From positions 1 through 64,000 of the forward strand of contig VXLV01000066.1 in the NCBI GenBank assembly GCA_009841405.1: DNA of 64,000 bases, in the 5' to 3' direction. Source of the DNA: Chloroflexota bacterium (GTDB lineage: Bacteria > Chloroflexota > Anaerolineae > Aggregatilineales > Phototrophicaceae). Positions 52,076 to 60,636 of the stretch are shown here, piece by piece. Position numbers and translations under genes: made by a program. The notes below the pieces were generated by a model. The model was not told the DNA's origin. It searched no databases and saw only the letters and a program-made list of their open reading frames with translations. Within the stretch, counting starts at the first letter, position 1; the number at the start of each line of letters is the position of its first letter.

Positions 52076-54511
52076 ATGCCCCAGCTAACCGAACTCTTCC
52101 AAACCCTGCCCTACGGACCCGCGCCGGAATCCGACGCCGCCGCGCACGCCTGGCTCGACGCCCACGACCGCCGCTTCGACCTCTTCGTCAACAACCAGTG
52201 GGCGCCCCCAGCGGACGGCCGCTACCTCACCGCCGCCAACCCCGCCCGCGGCGAGCCACTAGCTGAATTCGCCGACGCCAGCGCGCCCGATATCGACGCC
52301 GCCGTAGCCGCCGCCCGCGTCGCATACGGCGCCTGGTCCGCGCTCAGCCCACATCAGCGCGCCCGCCACCTCTACGCCATCGCCCGCAATGTCCAGAAAC
52401 ACGCCCGCCTGCTGGCCGTGCTCGAGAGCCTGGACAACGGCAAGCCCATTCGCGAAGCGCGCGATATTGACGTGCCGCTGGTCGCGCGCCACTTCTACCA
52501 TCACGCCGGCTGGGCGCAGCTGCTGGACACTGAAATGCGCGACTATCAGCCCCTGGGCGTCGTCGGCCAGGTGATCCCCTGGAATTTCCCACTGCTGATG
52601 CTGGCCTGGAAGATCGCGCCCGCGCTGGCGACCGGCAACACAGTCGTCATCAAGCCGGCGCCCTACACGCCGCTGACCGCCCTGCTCTTCGCCGAGATCA
52701 TCGCTGAAGCCGGGCTGCCGCCGGGCGTGGTCAACATCGTCACCGGCGGCGACGACGCCGGCGCCGCGCTCGCAGCGCATGACGACCTCGACAAAATCGC
52801 CTTCACCGGATCAACGGCTGTCGGGCGGATCATCCGGCGCGCCACCGCGGGCAAGGGCATCAAGCTGACGCTTGAACTTGGCGGCAAGTCGCCCTACATC
52901 GTCTTCGACGACGCCGACCTCGACGGCGCGATTGAAGGGCTGATCGACGCCATTTTCTTCAATCAGGGTGAGGTCTGCTGCGCCGGCTCGCGGCTACTCG
53001 TGCAGGAGAGCGTCGCCGACGATTTCCTGGCGCGTTTGAAGGCGCGCATGTCGCGCCTGCGCCTGGGCGACGCGCTGGACAAAGGCATCGACATCGGCGC
53101 GCTGATTGACCCGGCGCAGTACGAAATGATCGACCAATGGGTGCAGCGCGGCATCAGCGACGGCGCCGATGTATACCAGCCCGAGTGCGATTTCCCGCCG
53201 ATTTCACAAGGGGGCTGCTTCTACCCGCCGACGCTGCTGACAAACCTGGAGGCCTCAGCCGCCGTGGCACAACAGGAAATCTTCGGGCCGGTCCTGGTGG
53301 CGCTGAGCTTCCGTACGCCCGGCGAGGCGGTCGCGCTGGCCAACAATACGCGTTACGGGCTGGCGGCTTCGGTCTGGAGCGAGAATATCAGCCTGGCGCT
53401 GGAAACGGCGCGCCAAGTCAAGGCCGGCAGCGTCTGGATCAACAGCACGAATCTCTTCGACGCCGCGGCCGGTTTCGGCGGCTACCGCGAAAGCGGCTAT
53501 GGGCGCGAAGGCGGGCGCGAAGGCCTGTACGCGTACATGCGCCCGAAATGGCAAACGCGCGTCAAGCCGCAGCTGGGCGAGCCGCCGCCCGATTGGGGCG
53601 CGCATACGCCGCCCGCCCCGGCCGCCTTGCCTCCCCCTGGCTCTTCGGACGCGCCGAGGCGGGCTTCGCTGGACCGCACCGCAAAATTATACATCGGCGG
53701 CGGGCAGAAACGCCCCGACGGCAACTACACGCGCCCGGTGCTGTCGCCTTCCGGCGCGCTGGTCGGGCAGGGCGGCGATGGCAATCGCAAAGATATTCGC
53801 AACGCCGTCGAGGCAGCGCATAAAGCCAAGAACTGGGCCTACTACGCGCCGCACAATCGCGCGCAAATCCTGTATTACATCGCTGAAAACCTGGCGGCGC
53901 GGCGCGAGGAATTCGCCCGGCGCATCGCCGCCATGACTGAAGCCGCGCTTGAAGACGCCCGCAGCGAAGTCGACGCTTCAGTCGAGCGGCTCTTCCATTG
54001 GGCGGCCCTGGCCGACAAAGCCGGCGGCGCGGTGCAAGAAACGACACTGCGCGGCTTGGTTGTCGCAGTGCATGAGCCTGTCGGCGTCATCGGCATCGCC
54101 TGCCCGGACGCGCCGGCGCTGCTGGCATTCGTGTCGCTGGCGGCGGCCGCCATCTCGCGCGGCAACACTGTCGTCTGCATTCCGTCGCCGCTCTATCCCT
54201 TGAGCGCGACCGACCTGTATCAAGTCTTCGACACCTCGGACCTGCCGGCGGGCGTTGTCAACATCGTCACCGGCGACCGCGACCATCTGGTCAAGACCCT
54301 GGTTGAGCACGATGACGTGGACAGCGTCTGGTATTTCGGCGACGCCGAGGGGGCGCGACAGGTGGAAGCGCGCTCGATCTACAATCTCAAGCGGACGTGG
54401 GTCAGCTACGGCCTTGCGCGCGATTGGACCGACGCCCGGCAAGGCGCCGGCCCCGAGTTTCTGCACGAGTCGACTCAGGTGAAAAACATTTGGGCGCCGA
54501 CCGGCGCTTAG
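52076..54511 (+). CDS. Double-domain aldehyde dehydrogenase (ALDH16-like)
   Basis: 811 residues from the ATG at 52076. The first domain (~30-500) is complete: GQVIPWNFPLLMLAWKIAPA, FTGSTAVGRIIRRA, LELGGKSPYIVFDDADLDGA (general-base Glu) and the catalytic Cys in FNQGEVCCAGSRLLVQ. A Pro-rich linker (APAALPPPGSSDAPRRA) leads to a second ALDH-like domain (~545-800). That domain retains the cofactor-fold start (HEPVGVIGIACPDAPALLAF and ASVERLFHWAALADKAGG) but lacks the ELGGK and catalytic-Cys motifs. This matches the two-domain ALDH16 type, in which the second unit is structural. The 3' end overlaps the convergent hydrolase by 4 bases. Confidence 0.9.
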   Translation: MPQLTELFQTLPYGPAPESDAAAHAWLDAHDRRFDLFVNNQWAPPADGRYLTAANPARGEPLAEFADASAPDIDAAVAAARVAYGAWSALSPHQRARHLYAIARNVQKHARLLAVLESLDNGKPIREARDIDVPLVARHFYHHAGWAQLLDTEMRDYQPLGVVGQVIPWNFPLLMLAWKIAPALATGNTVVIKPAPYTPLTALLFAEIIAEAGLPPGVVNIVTGGDDAGAALAAHDDLDKIAFTGSTAVGRIIRRATAGKGIKLTLELGGKSPYIVFDDADLDGAIEGLIDAIFFNQGEVCCAGSRLLVQESVADDFLARLKARMSRLRLGDALDKGIDIGALIDPAQYEMIDQWVQRGISDGADVYQPECDFPPISQGGCFYPPTLLTNLEASAAVAQQEIFGPVLVALSFRTPGEAVALANNTRYGLAASVWSENISLALETARQVKAGSVWINSTNLFDAAAGFGGYRESGYGREGGREGLYAYMRPKWQTRVKPQLGEPPPDWGAHTPPAPAALPPPGSSDAPRRASLDRTAKLYIGGGQKRPDGNYTRPVLSPSGALVGQGGDGNRKDIRNAVEAAHKAKNWAYYAPHNRAQILYYIAENLAARREEFARRIAAMTEAALEDARSEVDASVERLFHWAALADKAGGAVQETTLRGLVVAVHEPVGVIGIACPDAPALLAFVSLAAAAISRGNTVVCIPSPLYPLSATDLYQVFDTSDLPAGVVNIVTGDRDHLVKTLVEHDDVDSVWYFGDAEGARQVEARSIYNLKRTWVSYGLARDWTDARQGAGPEFLHESTQVKNIWAPTGA

Positions 54512-55764
54512 GCGTATGCCTTTGTCAATTCCAGAAGCGTGTGCAACATCAAGTTGGCGCCATTGATGCAATCGGCGTCGCTGGTAAGTTCCTTCGGATT
54601 GTGGCTGATGCCCGCGACCGAGGGCACAAAATACATGGCGGCCGGCGCGATGGTCGCGACATTCTGCGTGTCGTGCCCGGCGAAGCTCAGCATGCGTTCG
54701 CGCGAGAGGCCCAGCTCGTCCGCCGCGCGCTCAATCGCGCCCATGACCGTCTCGCTCATGGTCGCCGGAATCACCGGCGGCGTCGCCTCATGCGAAACGC
54801 TCAAGTCGAACTCTGCGGCGCACTCTTTCAGCAGCTCAATCAAGTCAGCTTGCATCTCGTCCATCTCAGCCTCGGAACCGTGCCGGAATTCCAGCGCGCA
54901 GTAAACCTCGGCCGGCACAATATTGAAGGCGCCTGGCTTGGCGCGAATTACCCCGACATTGCAGACGCCCGGGCTGTACTTGCGCATCACGAGTTCCCGC
55001 GCGCGCAGGGCGAAGGTCGCCGCGCCCCAGAGCGCATCGCGCCGCAGCGCCATCGGCTTGGTCCCGGCGTGCGCCGCCTCGCCGCGGAATACCACATGGA
55101 TCGAGCGAATGCCAACGATAGCGTTCACGACCCCGATATCGACGCCGGCGTCCTCAAGCCGCGTGCCCTGCTCAATATGAAGCTCGACCCAGGCCAGCAC
55201 ATCATCGCGCGTCGCCGCCAGCATAGACTCGCGCGTGATGCCTATGGCGTCAAAGCGGCGAATCAACTCGTCGACTTCCACGCGGCTGCGCTCAAAATCG
55301 GCCATGGTCAGTTGACCGACAACCGCCTTGCTGCCCATCAGCCCCATGATGGCGCTCTCTTCATCGGTGAAGTTGACCGCCTCCAGCGTGACCGGCGGCG
55401 TGACGCCCGCGTCCTTCAGCGCGCGCAGCGCCTCAAATGCCGCCAGCACGCCCAACGCCCCATCGTAGCGCCCGCCATTGGGCACGCTGTCGAGGTGCGA
55501 GCCGGCCAGGATGCGTTTCTCGCTCGGAGGATCGCTCAGCAAAATGGCCGATTGGTTGCCGGCGCCATCCATCGCATAGCCCAGGCCGGCTTCCGCAATC
55601 TTGCGCCGATACCAATCACGCGCGGCGATGTCGCTTTCGGTCAGCGCCTGCCGATCGACGCCGCCATTGGCCGTCGCCCCGATCTCCGCCAGTTCGCGCA
55701 AATCAGCCAGCAGGCGGTCTTCGTTTACTCTGAGCATCACATTCTGTCCTGTTTCGATTGACAT
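54508..55764 (-). CDS. M20 amidase: N-carbamoyl-L-amino-acid hydrolase/allantoate amidohydrolase family
   Basis: 418 residues. Di-metal hydrolase: AGSHLDSVPNGGRYDGALGV (His and bridging Asp), LEAVNFTDEESAIMGLMGSK (Glu base and ligand), ELHIEQGTRLEDAG (His ligand), IHVVFRGEAAHAGTKPMALR (dimer-interface His), and SFAGHDTQNVATIAPAAMYF and SVAGISHNPKELTSDADCIN for substrate and metal binding. Substrate could be an N-carbamoyl amino acid, allantoate or ureidoglycolate; neighbours do not decide it. Confidence 0.9.
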   Translation of the reverse strand: MSIETGQNVMLRVNEDRLLADLRELAEIGATANGGVDRQALTESDIAARDWYRRKIAEAGLGYAMDGAGNQSAILLSDPPSEKRILAGSHLDSVPNGGRYDGALGVLAAFEALRALKDAGVTPPVTLEAVNFTDEESAIMGLMGSKAVVGQLTMADFERSRVEVDELIRRFDAIGITRESMLAATRDDVLAWVELHIEQGTRLEDAGVDIGVVNAIVGIRSIHVVFRGEAAHAGTKPMALRRDALWGAATFALRARELVMRKYSPGVCNVGVIRAKPGAFNIVPAEVYCALEFRHGSEAEMDEMQADLIELLKECAAEFDLSVSHEATPPVIPATMSETVMGAIERAADELGLSRERMLSFAGHDTQNVATIAPAAMYFVPSVAGISHNPKELTSDADCINGANLMLHTLLELTKAYA

Positions 55765-55885
55765 TCCGCAATCCTAGCCGAAAGCGCGGCGGGTCACATA
55801 GCCCAAATGCGTTCCACATTTGCGCCTTATGCCAGTGGTTTCGCCGCACTATAATGACCGTGTAGACGGCATAAGGGAGAAGCGC

Positions 55886-56653
55886 ATGAAACTCTATTCC
55901 TGGAATGTCAATGGCATCCGCGCCGCGCAAAGGAAGGGCTTCCTGGACTGGTTCCACGCCGAAGGGCCGGACGTGCTGACCGTGCAAGAGACCAAAGCCT
56001 GGCCCGAACAGCTTGACCCCGAATTGCGCCGGCCGGAGGGCTACCATACCTGGTGGGTGCACGCCGAGCGCAAGGGCTACAGCGGCGTCGGCCTCTTCAG
56101 CAAGACTGAGCCGCGTGATATCAAGCTGGGCCTCGGCATCGAGAAATTCGACAGCGAGGGCCGCACTATCATCGCCGACTACGGCGACTTCACGCTGATG
56201 ACAACCTACCTGCCCAACGGCGGGCGCGACCACAAGCGGGTCCCCTACAAAATGGAGTATAAAGAAGCCTTTCTCGATTACGCTAATGGCCTGCGCGCGG
56301 CGGGCAAATCAGTGGTGATGACCGGCGACATCAATACCGCGCACAACGAGATTGACTTGGCCCGCCCCAAGCAAAACCGCAAGACGACCGGCTTCCTGCG
56401 CGAAGAGCGGGATTGGATCGACAAGGTGGTCGAGCAGGGTTATATCGACTCTTACCGCCACCTGAACCCGGAGAAGGAAGGCGCCTACTCCTGGTGGTCA
56501 ATGCGCAGCGGCGCGCGCGACAAGAATATCGGCTGGCGCATCGACTACTTCTTCATCTCGCCCGACCTGCTGCCGAAGATGGCCGCGGCCGAGATCCACG
56601 CCGATGTGCTGGGCAGCGACCACTGCCCGATCAGCCTGACGTTGGATGTTTGA
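55886..56653 (+). CDS. xth: Exodeoxyribonuclease III (AP endonuclease)
   Basis: 255 residues from the ATG at 55886 (AGGGAGA RBS); the track start at 55820 lies upstream of a TATAAT at 55850-55855, so it is unlikely. EEP-fold nuclease: KLYSWNVNGIRAAQRKGFLD, TVQETKAWPEQL (metal Glu), GYSGVGLFSKTEPRDIK, VVMTGDINTAHNEIDL (Asp/Asn), WRIDYFFISPDL and LGSDHCPISLTLDV (Asp-His). Repairs abasic sites and trims 3' ends. Confidence 0.95.
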   Translation: MKLYSWNVNGIRAAQRKGFLDWFHAEGPDVLTVQETKAWPEQLDPELRRPEGYHTWWVHAERKGYSGVGLFSKTEPRDIKLGLGIEKFDSEGRTIIADYGDFTLMTTYLPNGGRDHKRVPYKMEYKEAFLDYANGLRAAGKSVVMTGDINTAHNEIDLARPKQNRKTTGFLREERDWIDKVVEQGYIDSYRHLNPEKEGAYSWWSMRSGARDKNIGWRIDYFFISPDLLPKMAAAEIHADVLGSDHCPISLTLDV

Positions 56654-56703
56654 AATCTACCACTGAGGCACAGAGGCACAGAGTGTTTCGGCCATGTAGA
56701 CTG

Positions 56704-57837
56704 TCACTCAGCCGCCACCACCAGCTCGCTGTGAATGTAGGCGGGTCGACCGTCGTATTCAAAGGCGTACCAGAGCGCAGTGCCAAAGACCACCTCGCCC
56801 TCGGCGCTGAAGGCTAGTAGGATTTCAGCGCCCGGACGCAAAGTGACAAGGATGTCGCAGTTGGTTTGCGGGCAAGCCCTAGCGTTCGCCCCACGATTGC
56901 CACGCGTCTCCACAAACATAGTCCGGTAAGTCGCGGTCGCTTCCGGCGTTGCAATCAGCGTAGCTGTCGCCGTCGGCGGCACGTCGGTCGACGGGACTTT
57001 AGTTGGCCTCTCGGAAGGCTGCGCGCTACTGTTGGTTTCCACCGATATGCTTGCAATGGGCGACCGAGCATTCTCTGCTGCAGCACGAACCTCAAGTATG
57101 ACGCGGTCGCCCGCTGACAAGCCCCCAATTCTCTCTAGAAACCCATATGCGACCTGCCATCTTGTAGGGGGCGGGTTATTTACTTGATATCGATATTCAT
57201 AGCGGTCCGAGCCGCGAACCGCCGACCAACTGAAGGCAATGCTGTGGGCTGTTATAGATCGGACTGCCAAGTTGGGCCGGGCGAGCATTCGGGCGGCAGG
57301 CGACGACGCAGGTGTCGACGTCGGGGACCGATAGCTCCGCGACGTGGATGAGCTTTTTCTGCTCGCAGTATTACTTGTCAAAAGAGTGCTGAAGCACACG
57401 AGAAATACAATGCTAAACAGCAAGGCTCTTGCAAGGGAATAGGCAGCAGCCACAGCACTTTTGCCCGATCCCGATCGTCTATTTGCGATTCGCCGCTGCC
57501 CCATCCCGCGCAATGTCCGCAATTGAGCGTCATCCAAATCGAACCACTCGCCGCGCGCGCGATGATTGGCAAAGCGTTGATGAAGATAGTATTCAAGCCT
57601 CGTGGCATCATTTGTCCTGAAAATATGGACAACTTTGGTTTCAAAAGGCAAGGTTACTTCAAACTTGTTCAGCCGTCGATAAGGATGGTTTGTACGTCCG
57701 ATCTTGTAACGACGGCTAAAGTCGACGTCTTGAATGACGTATACATAACCGGCAGGCGGTTCAAGCCGCGGCAACCGTTCGTAATTCGCTATAGGGACAC
57801 TCAAGACTTCCCAATGTTGCCGCATTGAATTTGCCAT
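56704..57837 (-). CDS. Membrane-anchored GIY-YIG (T5orf172-like) protein with SH3 domain, paralogue 1
   Basis: 377 residues. N-terminal GIY-YIG domain of the T5orf172/Mug113 type: PPAGYVYVIQDVDF, YKIGRTNHPYRRLN, RLEYYLHQRFANHRARGEWF (catalytic Glu), then DLDDAQLRTLRGMG. One transmembrane helix follows (~133-153, ARALLFSIVFLVCFSTLLTS). Outside are a Ser/Pro stalk, an FN3-like segment (SVRGSDRYEYRYQVNN is near its start), a Thr/Pro stalk and a C-terminal SH3 domain (NARACPQTNCDILVTLRPGA). The inferred topology is nuclease inside, SH3 outside. All catalytic positions look intact only in this member of the cluster. A TATAAT-type -10 lies at 57858-57863. Confidence 0.75.
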   Translation of the reverse strand: MANSMRQHWEVLSVPIANYERLPRLEPPAGYVYVIQDVDFSRRYKIGRTNHPYRRLNKFEVTLPFETKVVHIFRTNDATRLEYYLHQRFANHRARGEWFDLDDAQLRTLRGMGQRRIANRRSGSGKSAVAAAYSLARALLFSIVFLVCFSTLLTSNTASRKSSSTSRSYRSPTSTPASSPAARMLARPNLAVRSITAHSIAFSWSAVRGSDRYEYRYQVNNPPPTRWQVAYGFLERIGGLSAGDRVILEVRAAAENARSPIASISVETNSSAQPSERPTKVPSTDVPPTATATLIATPEATATYRTMFVETRGNRGANARACPQTNCDILVTLRPGAEILLAFSAEGEVVFGTALWYAFEYDGRPAYIHSELVVAAE

Positions 57838-57894
57838 TCTGAAACAGATTATGCGAGATTATAGCATGAAGCCGGCCGCATTCGCCCGGAGTGA

Positions 57895-58008
57895 CGACAG
57901 CCGCGTCTGACCGCGACAGATGTGCTGGAAACTGGCAGTCTTGAGACGGTCGCCGAGATCGACATCCTCGAAAACGACAACAGCACCCGCCGACGCAGGC
58001 GCCTGCCA
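57895..58008 (-). pseudogene. Decayed fragment of a GIY-YIG-like paralogue
   Basis: In the minus-strand frame the DNA reads PASAGAVVVFEDVDLGDRL followed by KTASFQHI. This aligns with PPAGYVIVIEDIDLGDRFK of the paralogue at 58772-60232. It has no start codon, no RBS and no continuing frame. It lies directly after the stop of the 58009 gene and before the start of the 56704 gene. Confidence 0.7.
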
Positions 58009-58716
58009 CTACCAGGTGGTGCGATATCCAGTAGCCGGGGTCGTAATCATCAACACGATAATGAGAATGATGACTAGAACCGTAACAATTCTGGGAAGCA
58101 CATTCGGATGCTTCTCCGTCCATTGCCAGAATCTGTATCCCAGGGTTCCCGGCTCGGGTGGCGGCGGCGGTTCCGGAGCGTCCTCATCCACCGGCAGGGA
58201 CACAGGACGGTAACGGTGACGCCGAAGCCCGGCCCGGCCGTACTCCTTGATTGTCGGGGGCTTTGGCCGCTCTTGCCGATCCGCGCCCTGCAAGTACGCT
58301 GCCATCAGGAGTTCATATCGCGTGCCTTCACTGACGGGCGCCTGCTGAGATTGCCGCGCCAGTTGCGGTGTCAGATAGTGACTGCTGTGGCTGTCGATCT
58401 GCAGAGCTGAGGACCGCAATTCACCCAGTTGATAGGCGTCCAGTGTCAGCCAGGCGCTGCCGAGACGCGCTTGGTGAGCTTCGTAGAGGCCGGATTCGCT
58501 CGCTGACAAATCCGCCGACTTCAGGATTGAAATCAACTCGATTCCCATTTTCCCTTCGGCCCCAGCTGACGCGGCATGAACCAAAGACGCGGGATCCTGC
58601 GTCCCCTGGATGCGATACGCGTCGCGTCCGATATCTCGAATGACACAGATGTAGCCGGCTGGCGCGTCTAGCGCCGGCAATGCCAGATAATCTTTGGGCG
58701 GCAGACTCTTCAACAT
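58009..58716 (-). CDS. Tail-anchored degenerate GIY-YIG-like protein, paralogue 2
   Basis: 235 residues from the ATG at 58716; the 405-residue track ORF extends into a non-coding low-complexity leader. The start fits its sister at 60637, also 235 residues and beginning with the same M-x-S-x-(x)-DY pattern. Opens DYLALPALDAPAGYICVIRD, then a strand/helix unit with ESGLYEAHQARLGSAWLTLD that aligns with the helix holding the catalytic Glu in paralogue 1. The YIG motif and Arg are gone. A Pro-rich linker precedes a C-terminal membrane helix (VLPRIVTVLVIILIIVLMIT). Probably non-catalytic. Confidence 0.65.
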   Translation of the reverse strand: MLKSLPPKDYLALPALDAPAGYICVIRDIGRDAYRIQGTQDPASLVHAASAGAEGKMGIELISILKSADLSASESGLYEAHQARLGSAWLTLDAYQLGELRSSALQIDSHSSHYLTPQLARQSQQAPVSEGTRYELLMAAYLQGADRQERPKPPTIKEYGRAGLRRHRYRPVSLPVDEDAPEPPPPPEPGTLGYRFWQWTEKHPNVLPRIVTVLVIILIIVLMITTPATGYRTTW

Positions 58717-58771
58717 AACATAATCTCGCGCGACTCTAACGCTGCATGCGACAGACGCAGCCGCGTACGCC

Positions 58772-60232
58772 TCACAGGCTTTCGGCGACCAACTCGCCGT
58801 GAACGTAGGCAAGGCGGCCATCATACTCGAAGGCGACCCAGCGCGCGATGCCGTTGACGACCTCGCCCTCGGCCTCGCCGTCCGGATTGATTGCGGCGCC
58901 CGGGCGCAGCCGGCCCAGAATCTCGCAGTCCGTGCTGGGGCATGCCCGCACAAGCGCGTTGAGGTTATTCGCAGTTTCGATGTAGAGCACGGCGGGCAAG
59001 TCAGTCGCCGCCACAGTCGGTTCCACGGTCGCAGTCGCTGTCGGTTCCAAGTCGGCCGTCGCCGTCGGCTCATCGGTGCCGGTCGCTTCCGGAGCGGCGG
59101 TCGCCGTTGATCGCAAAGTCGCCGTGTGACGCGGCGGCGCCGTTTCACTCGGCTCGGCGGTGGCGATCGGTTTGTCGGTGGAAGTAGGCGCGCGCGTGTT
59201 GGTGGAGCTTGCTGCGGCGGGCGCAATCGTATTGGTCGGCGCTAGCGTATCGGTCGGCATGGCAGTCTTGGTAGATGTCGCCGACGGCATGGCGGTATGG
59301 CTCGCGGTCGCTGACGGCCGTACCGTCACAGCAACTGCAGGTCGACTCCGCGACAGCACCGAACTATGCACATATAGCGTCCTGCCTCGGCGCAAGAATG
59401 CGATCCAGGCGCTATTGCCGTCTATAGCCTGTCCGCTCTCGTGCCGTTGCGCCGCTATCCTTGCGCCGACTTCCAGAATCTCAGCCGCGCGGCAGGCTCG
59501 GCTGGCGCAGACACGCGCGTTCGCCCGCACCATCACATAGAACACATCGCCAGCGCGCGCGAAAGGCGTGGGCGATACCCTGGCCGTCGGCGACGGGCGC
59601 GCAGTCGCTGAGGCAAAGACTCGCGGCTGGCTTTGCTCCGTGAGCGGATTCGCCAGTTCGCTGAGGATCCGGCGCAACTGTGGCGCGTTGCCCAAAACAG
59701 CCGCGCCCAGCGCAACGATCGCCAGCAGCAGCAGCCAGGTCCCCAAGCGGCGCTGCGGACGCGGACGCGCGGCCTGAGTTTGTCGCGGCGACGCGTGCGG
59801 CGGCGCGGCGACGACGCGCGACTTGTCGACAAGCGATCGCCCCTCCGCCTCGCTCAGCGCCAGGTCGCGCAGAGACGGCTGGCCGGACTCCCGCCGAGGC
59901 CGCCGCCCGAAGTTTCGCAGCTGGCCGACTTCTGCCGGGTCGAGGTCAAACCAGTCGTCGATGTCGCCGCCGGGCGCGAAACGATCATGCAGTTCCAGCG
60001 CCAGCGCCTCAGCGTCCGCAGCCGATAGCGCCAGGAACAATTTCGTTTCAAAGACCAGATCCATCTGACCCGCGAGCGCGCGCCGGTTGACCTCCTGCAT
60101 GACCACGATCTTGAAGCGGTCGCCGAGATCGATGTCTTCAATGACGATGACATAACCCGCCGGCGGACTCAGCCGCGGCAGATTCCTCGCCCGCGCTAAT
60201 GGTATGTGTTTGATGCCCCGCGCATCCGGCAC
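58772..60232 (-). CDS. Membrane-anchored GIY-YIG-like protein with two SH3 domains, paralogue 3
   Basis: 486 residues, GTG start with GGAG 7 bases upstream. The N-terminal domain PPAGYVIVIEDIDLGDRFK... keeps GIY but has KIV for YIG; ALALELHDRFAPGGD and DDWFDLDPAEV follow, so catalysis is doubtful. Transmembrane helix ~165-185 (LGTWLLLLAIVALGAAVLGN). Outside: SH3 domain 1 (~230-295, ANARVCASRACRAAEILEVG), a ~110-residue Thr/Ala/Pro stalk (TATAAPEATGTDEPTATADL), and SH3 domain 2 (~415-486, NALVRACPSTDCEILGRLRP). SH3 domain 2 is closely similar to that of paralogue 1. Same strand as its paralogues, probably one transcription unit. Confidence 0.75.
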   Translation of the reverse strand: MPDARGIKHIPLARARNLPRLSPPAGYVIVIEDIDLGDRFKIVVMQEVNRRALAGQMDLVFETKLFLALSAADAEALALELHDRFAPGGDIDDWFDLDPAEVGQLRNFGRRPRRESGQPSLRDLALSEAEGRSLVDKSRVVAAPPHASPRQTQAARPRPQRRLGTWLLLLAIVALGAAVLGNAPQLRRILSELANPLTEQSQPRVFASATARPSPTARVSPTPFARAGDVFYVMVRANARVCASRACRAAEILEVGARIAAQRHESGQAIDGNSAWIAFLRRGRTLYVHSSVLSRSRPAVAVTVRPSATASHTAMPSATSTKTAMPTDTLAPTNTIAPAAASSTNTRAPTSTDKPIATAEPSETAPPRHTATLRSTATAAPEATGTDEPTATADLEPTATATVEPTVAATDLPAVLYIETANNLNALVRACPSTDCEILGRLRPGAAINPDGEAEGEVVNGIARWVAFEYDGRLAYVHGELVAESL

Positions 60233-60358
60233 GGTTCGCTCCGCAGATGAATACAGTCGCGAGTCAGACTATAACATAAGCTAGGACTGTCGGGCTTCAA
60301 TTGGCCGGGGCCGCTCCCCAAGGCTTTCAAGCGCGCCAAGGCCTTGCCGACGCTTCAT

Positions 60359-60550
60359 TCACGGCTGGAGAATGACGAATGGAAATCCCTCGTACGCCAA
60401 CAGAAAGACAAACAAGATAGCGACGATGGCTGCAAAGACAACGATGCGCTTAATCAGCCACTCGCCGATGAATTCTTTGAACCTGGCTTCGGTCGAAAGG
60501 CGGTAACGGCGTTCGGGCAATTGGCGCCTCAAGCGCGGGCAGCGCCGCAA
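60359..60550 (-). CDS. Possible small single-span membrane protein
   Basis: 63-residue ORF with a TTG start. An Arg-rich N-terminus leads to FKEFIGEWLIKRIVVFAAIV and AILFVFLLAYEGFPFVILQP. The hydrophobic end resembles a genuine membrane helix, but there is no RBS and an in-frame stop lies just upstream. It could instead be the remaining 3' end of another tail-anchored paralogue. It is the only candidate in the gap 60233-60636. Confidence 0.3.
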   Translation of the reverse strand: MRRCPRLRRQLPERRYRLSTEARFKEFIGEWLIKRIVVFAAIVAILFVFLLAYEGFPFVILQP

Positions 60551-60636
60551 AGTCTCGGGGGGCGTGGCTTCTCACGCCGTCACTCTCTTCGTGCTTGCGC
60601 TTGATTGCCCGTTTACGCGGACCATCTTGTAGTGCG

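Noticed and set aside
55820-55885. Upstream start for exonuclease III
   Set aside because: It lies before the likely -10 element. The ATG at 55886 has AGGGAGA and begins with the conserved KLYSWNVNG.
57450-57480. GSGKS in the 56704 protein as a Walker A motif
   Set aside because: Lacks the leading Gly of GxxxxGK[ST], sits just before the transmembrane helix and has no Walker B or NTPase fold around it.
58717-59226. Upstream part of the 405-residue ORF ending at 58009
   Set aside because: Pro/Arg-rich translation antisense-frame to the end of paralogue 3. The sister gene at 60637 supports the start at 58716.
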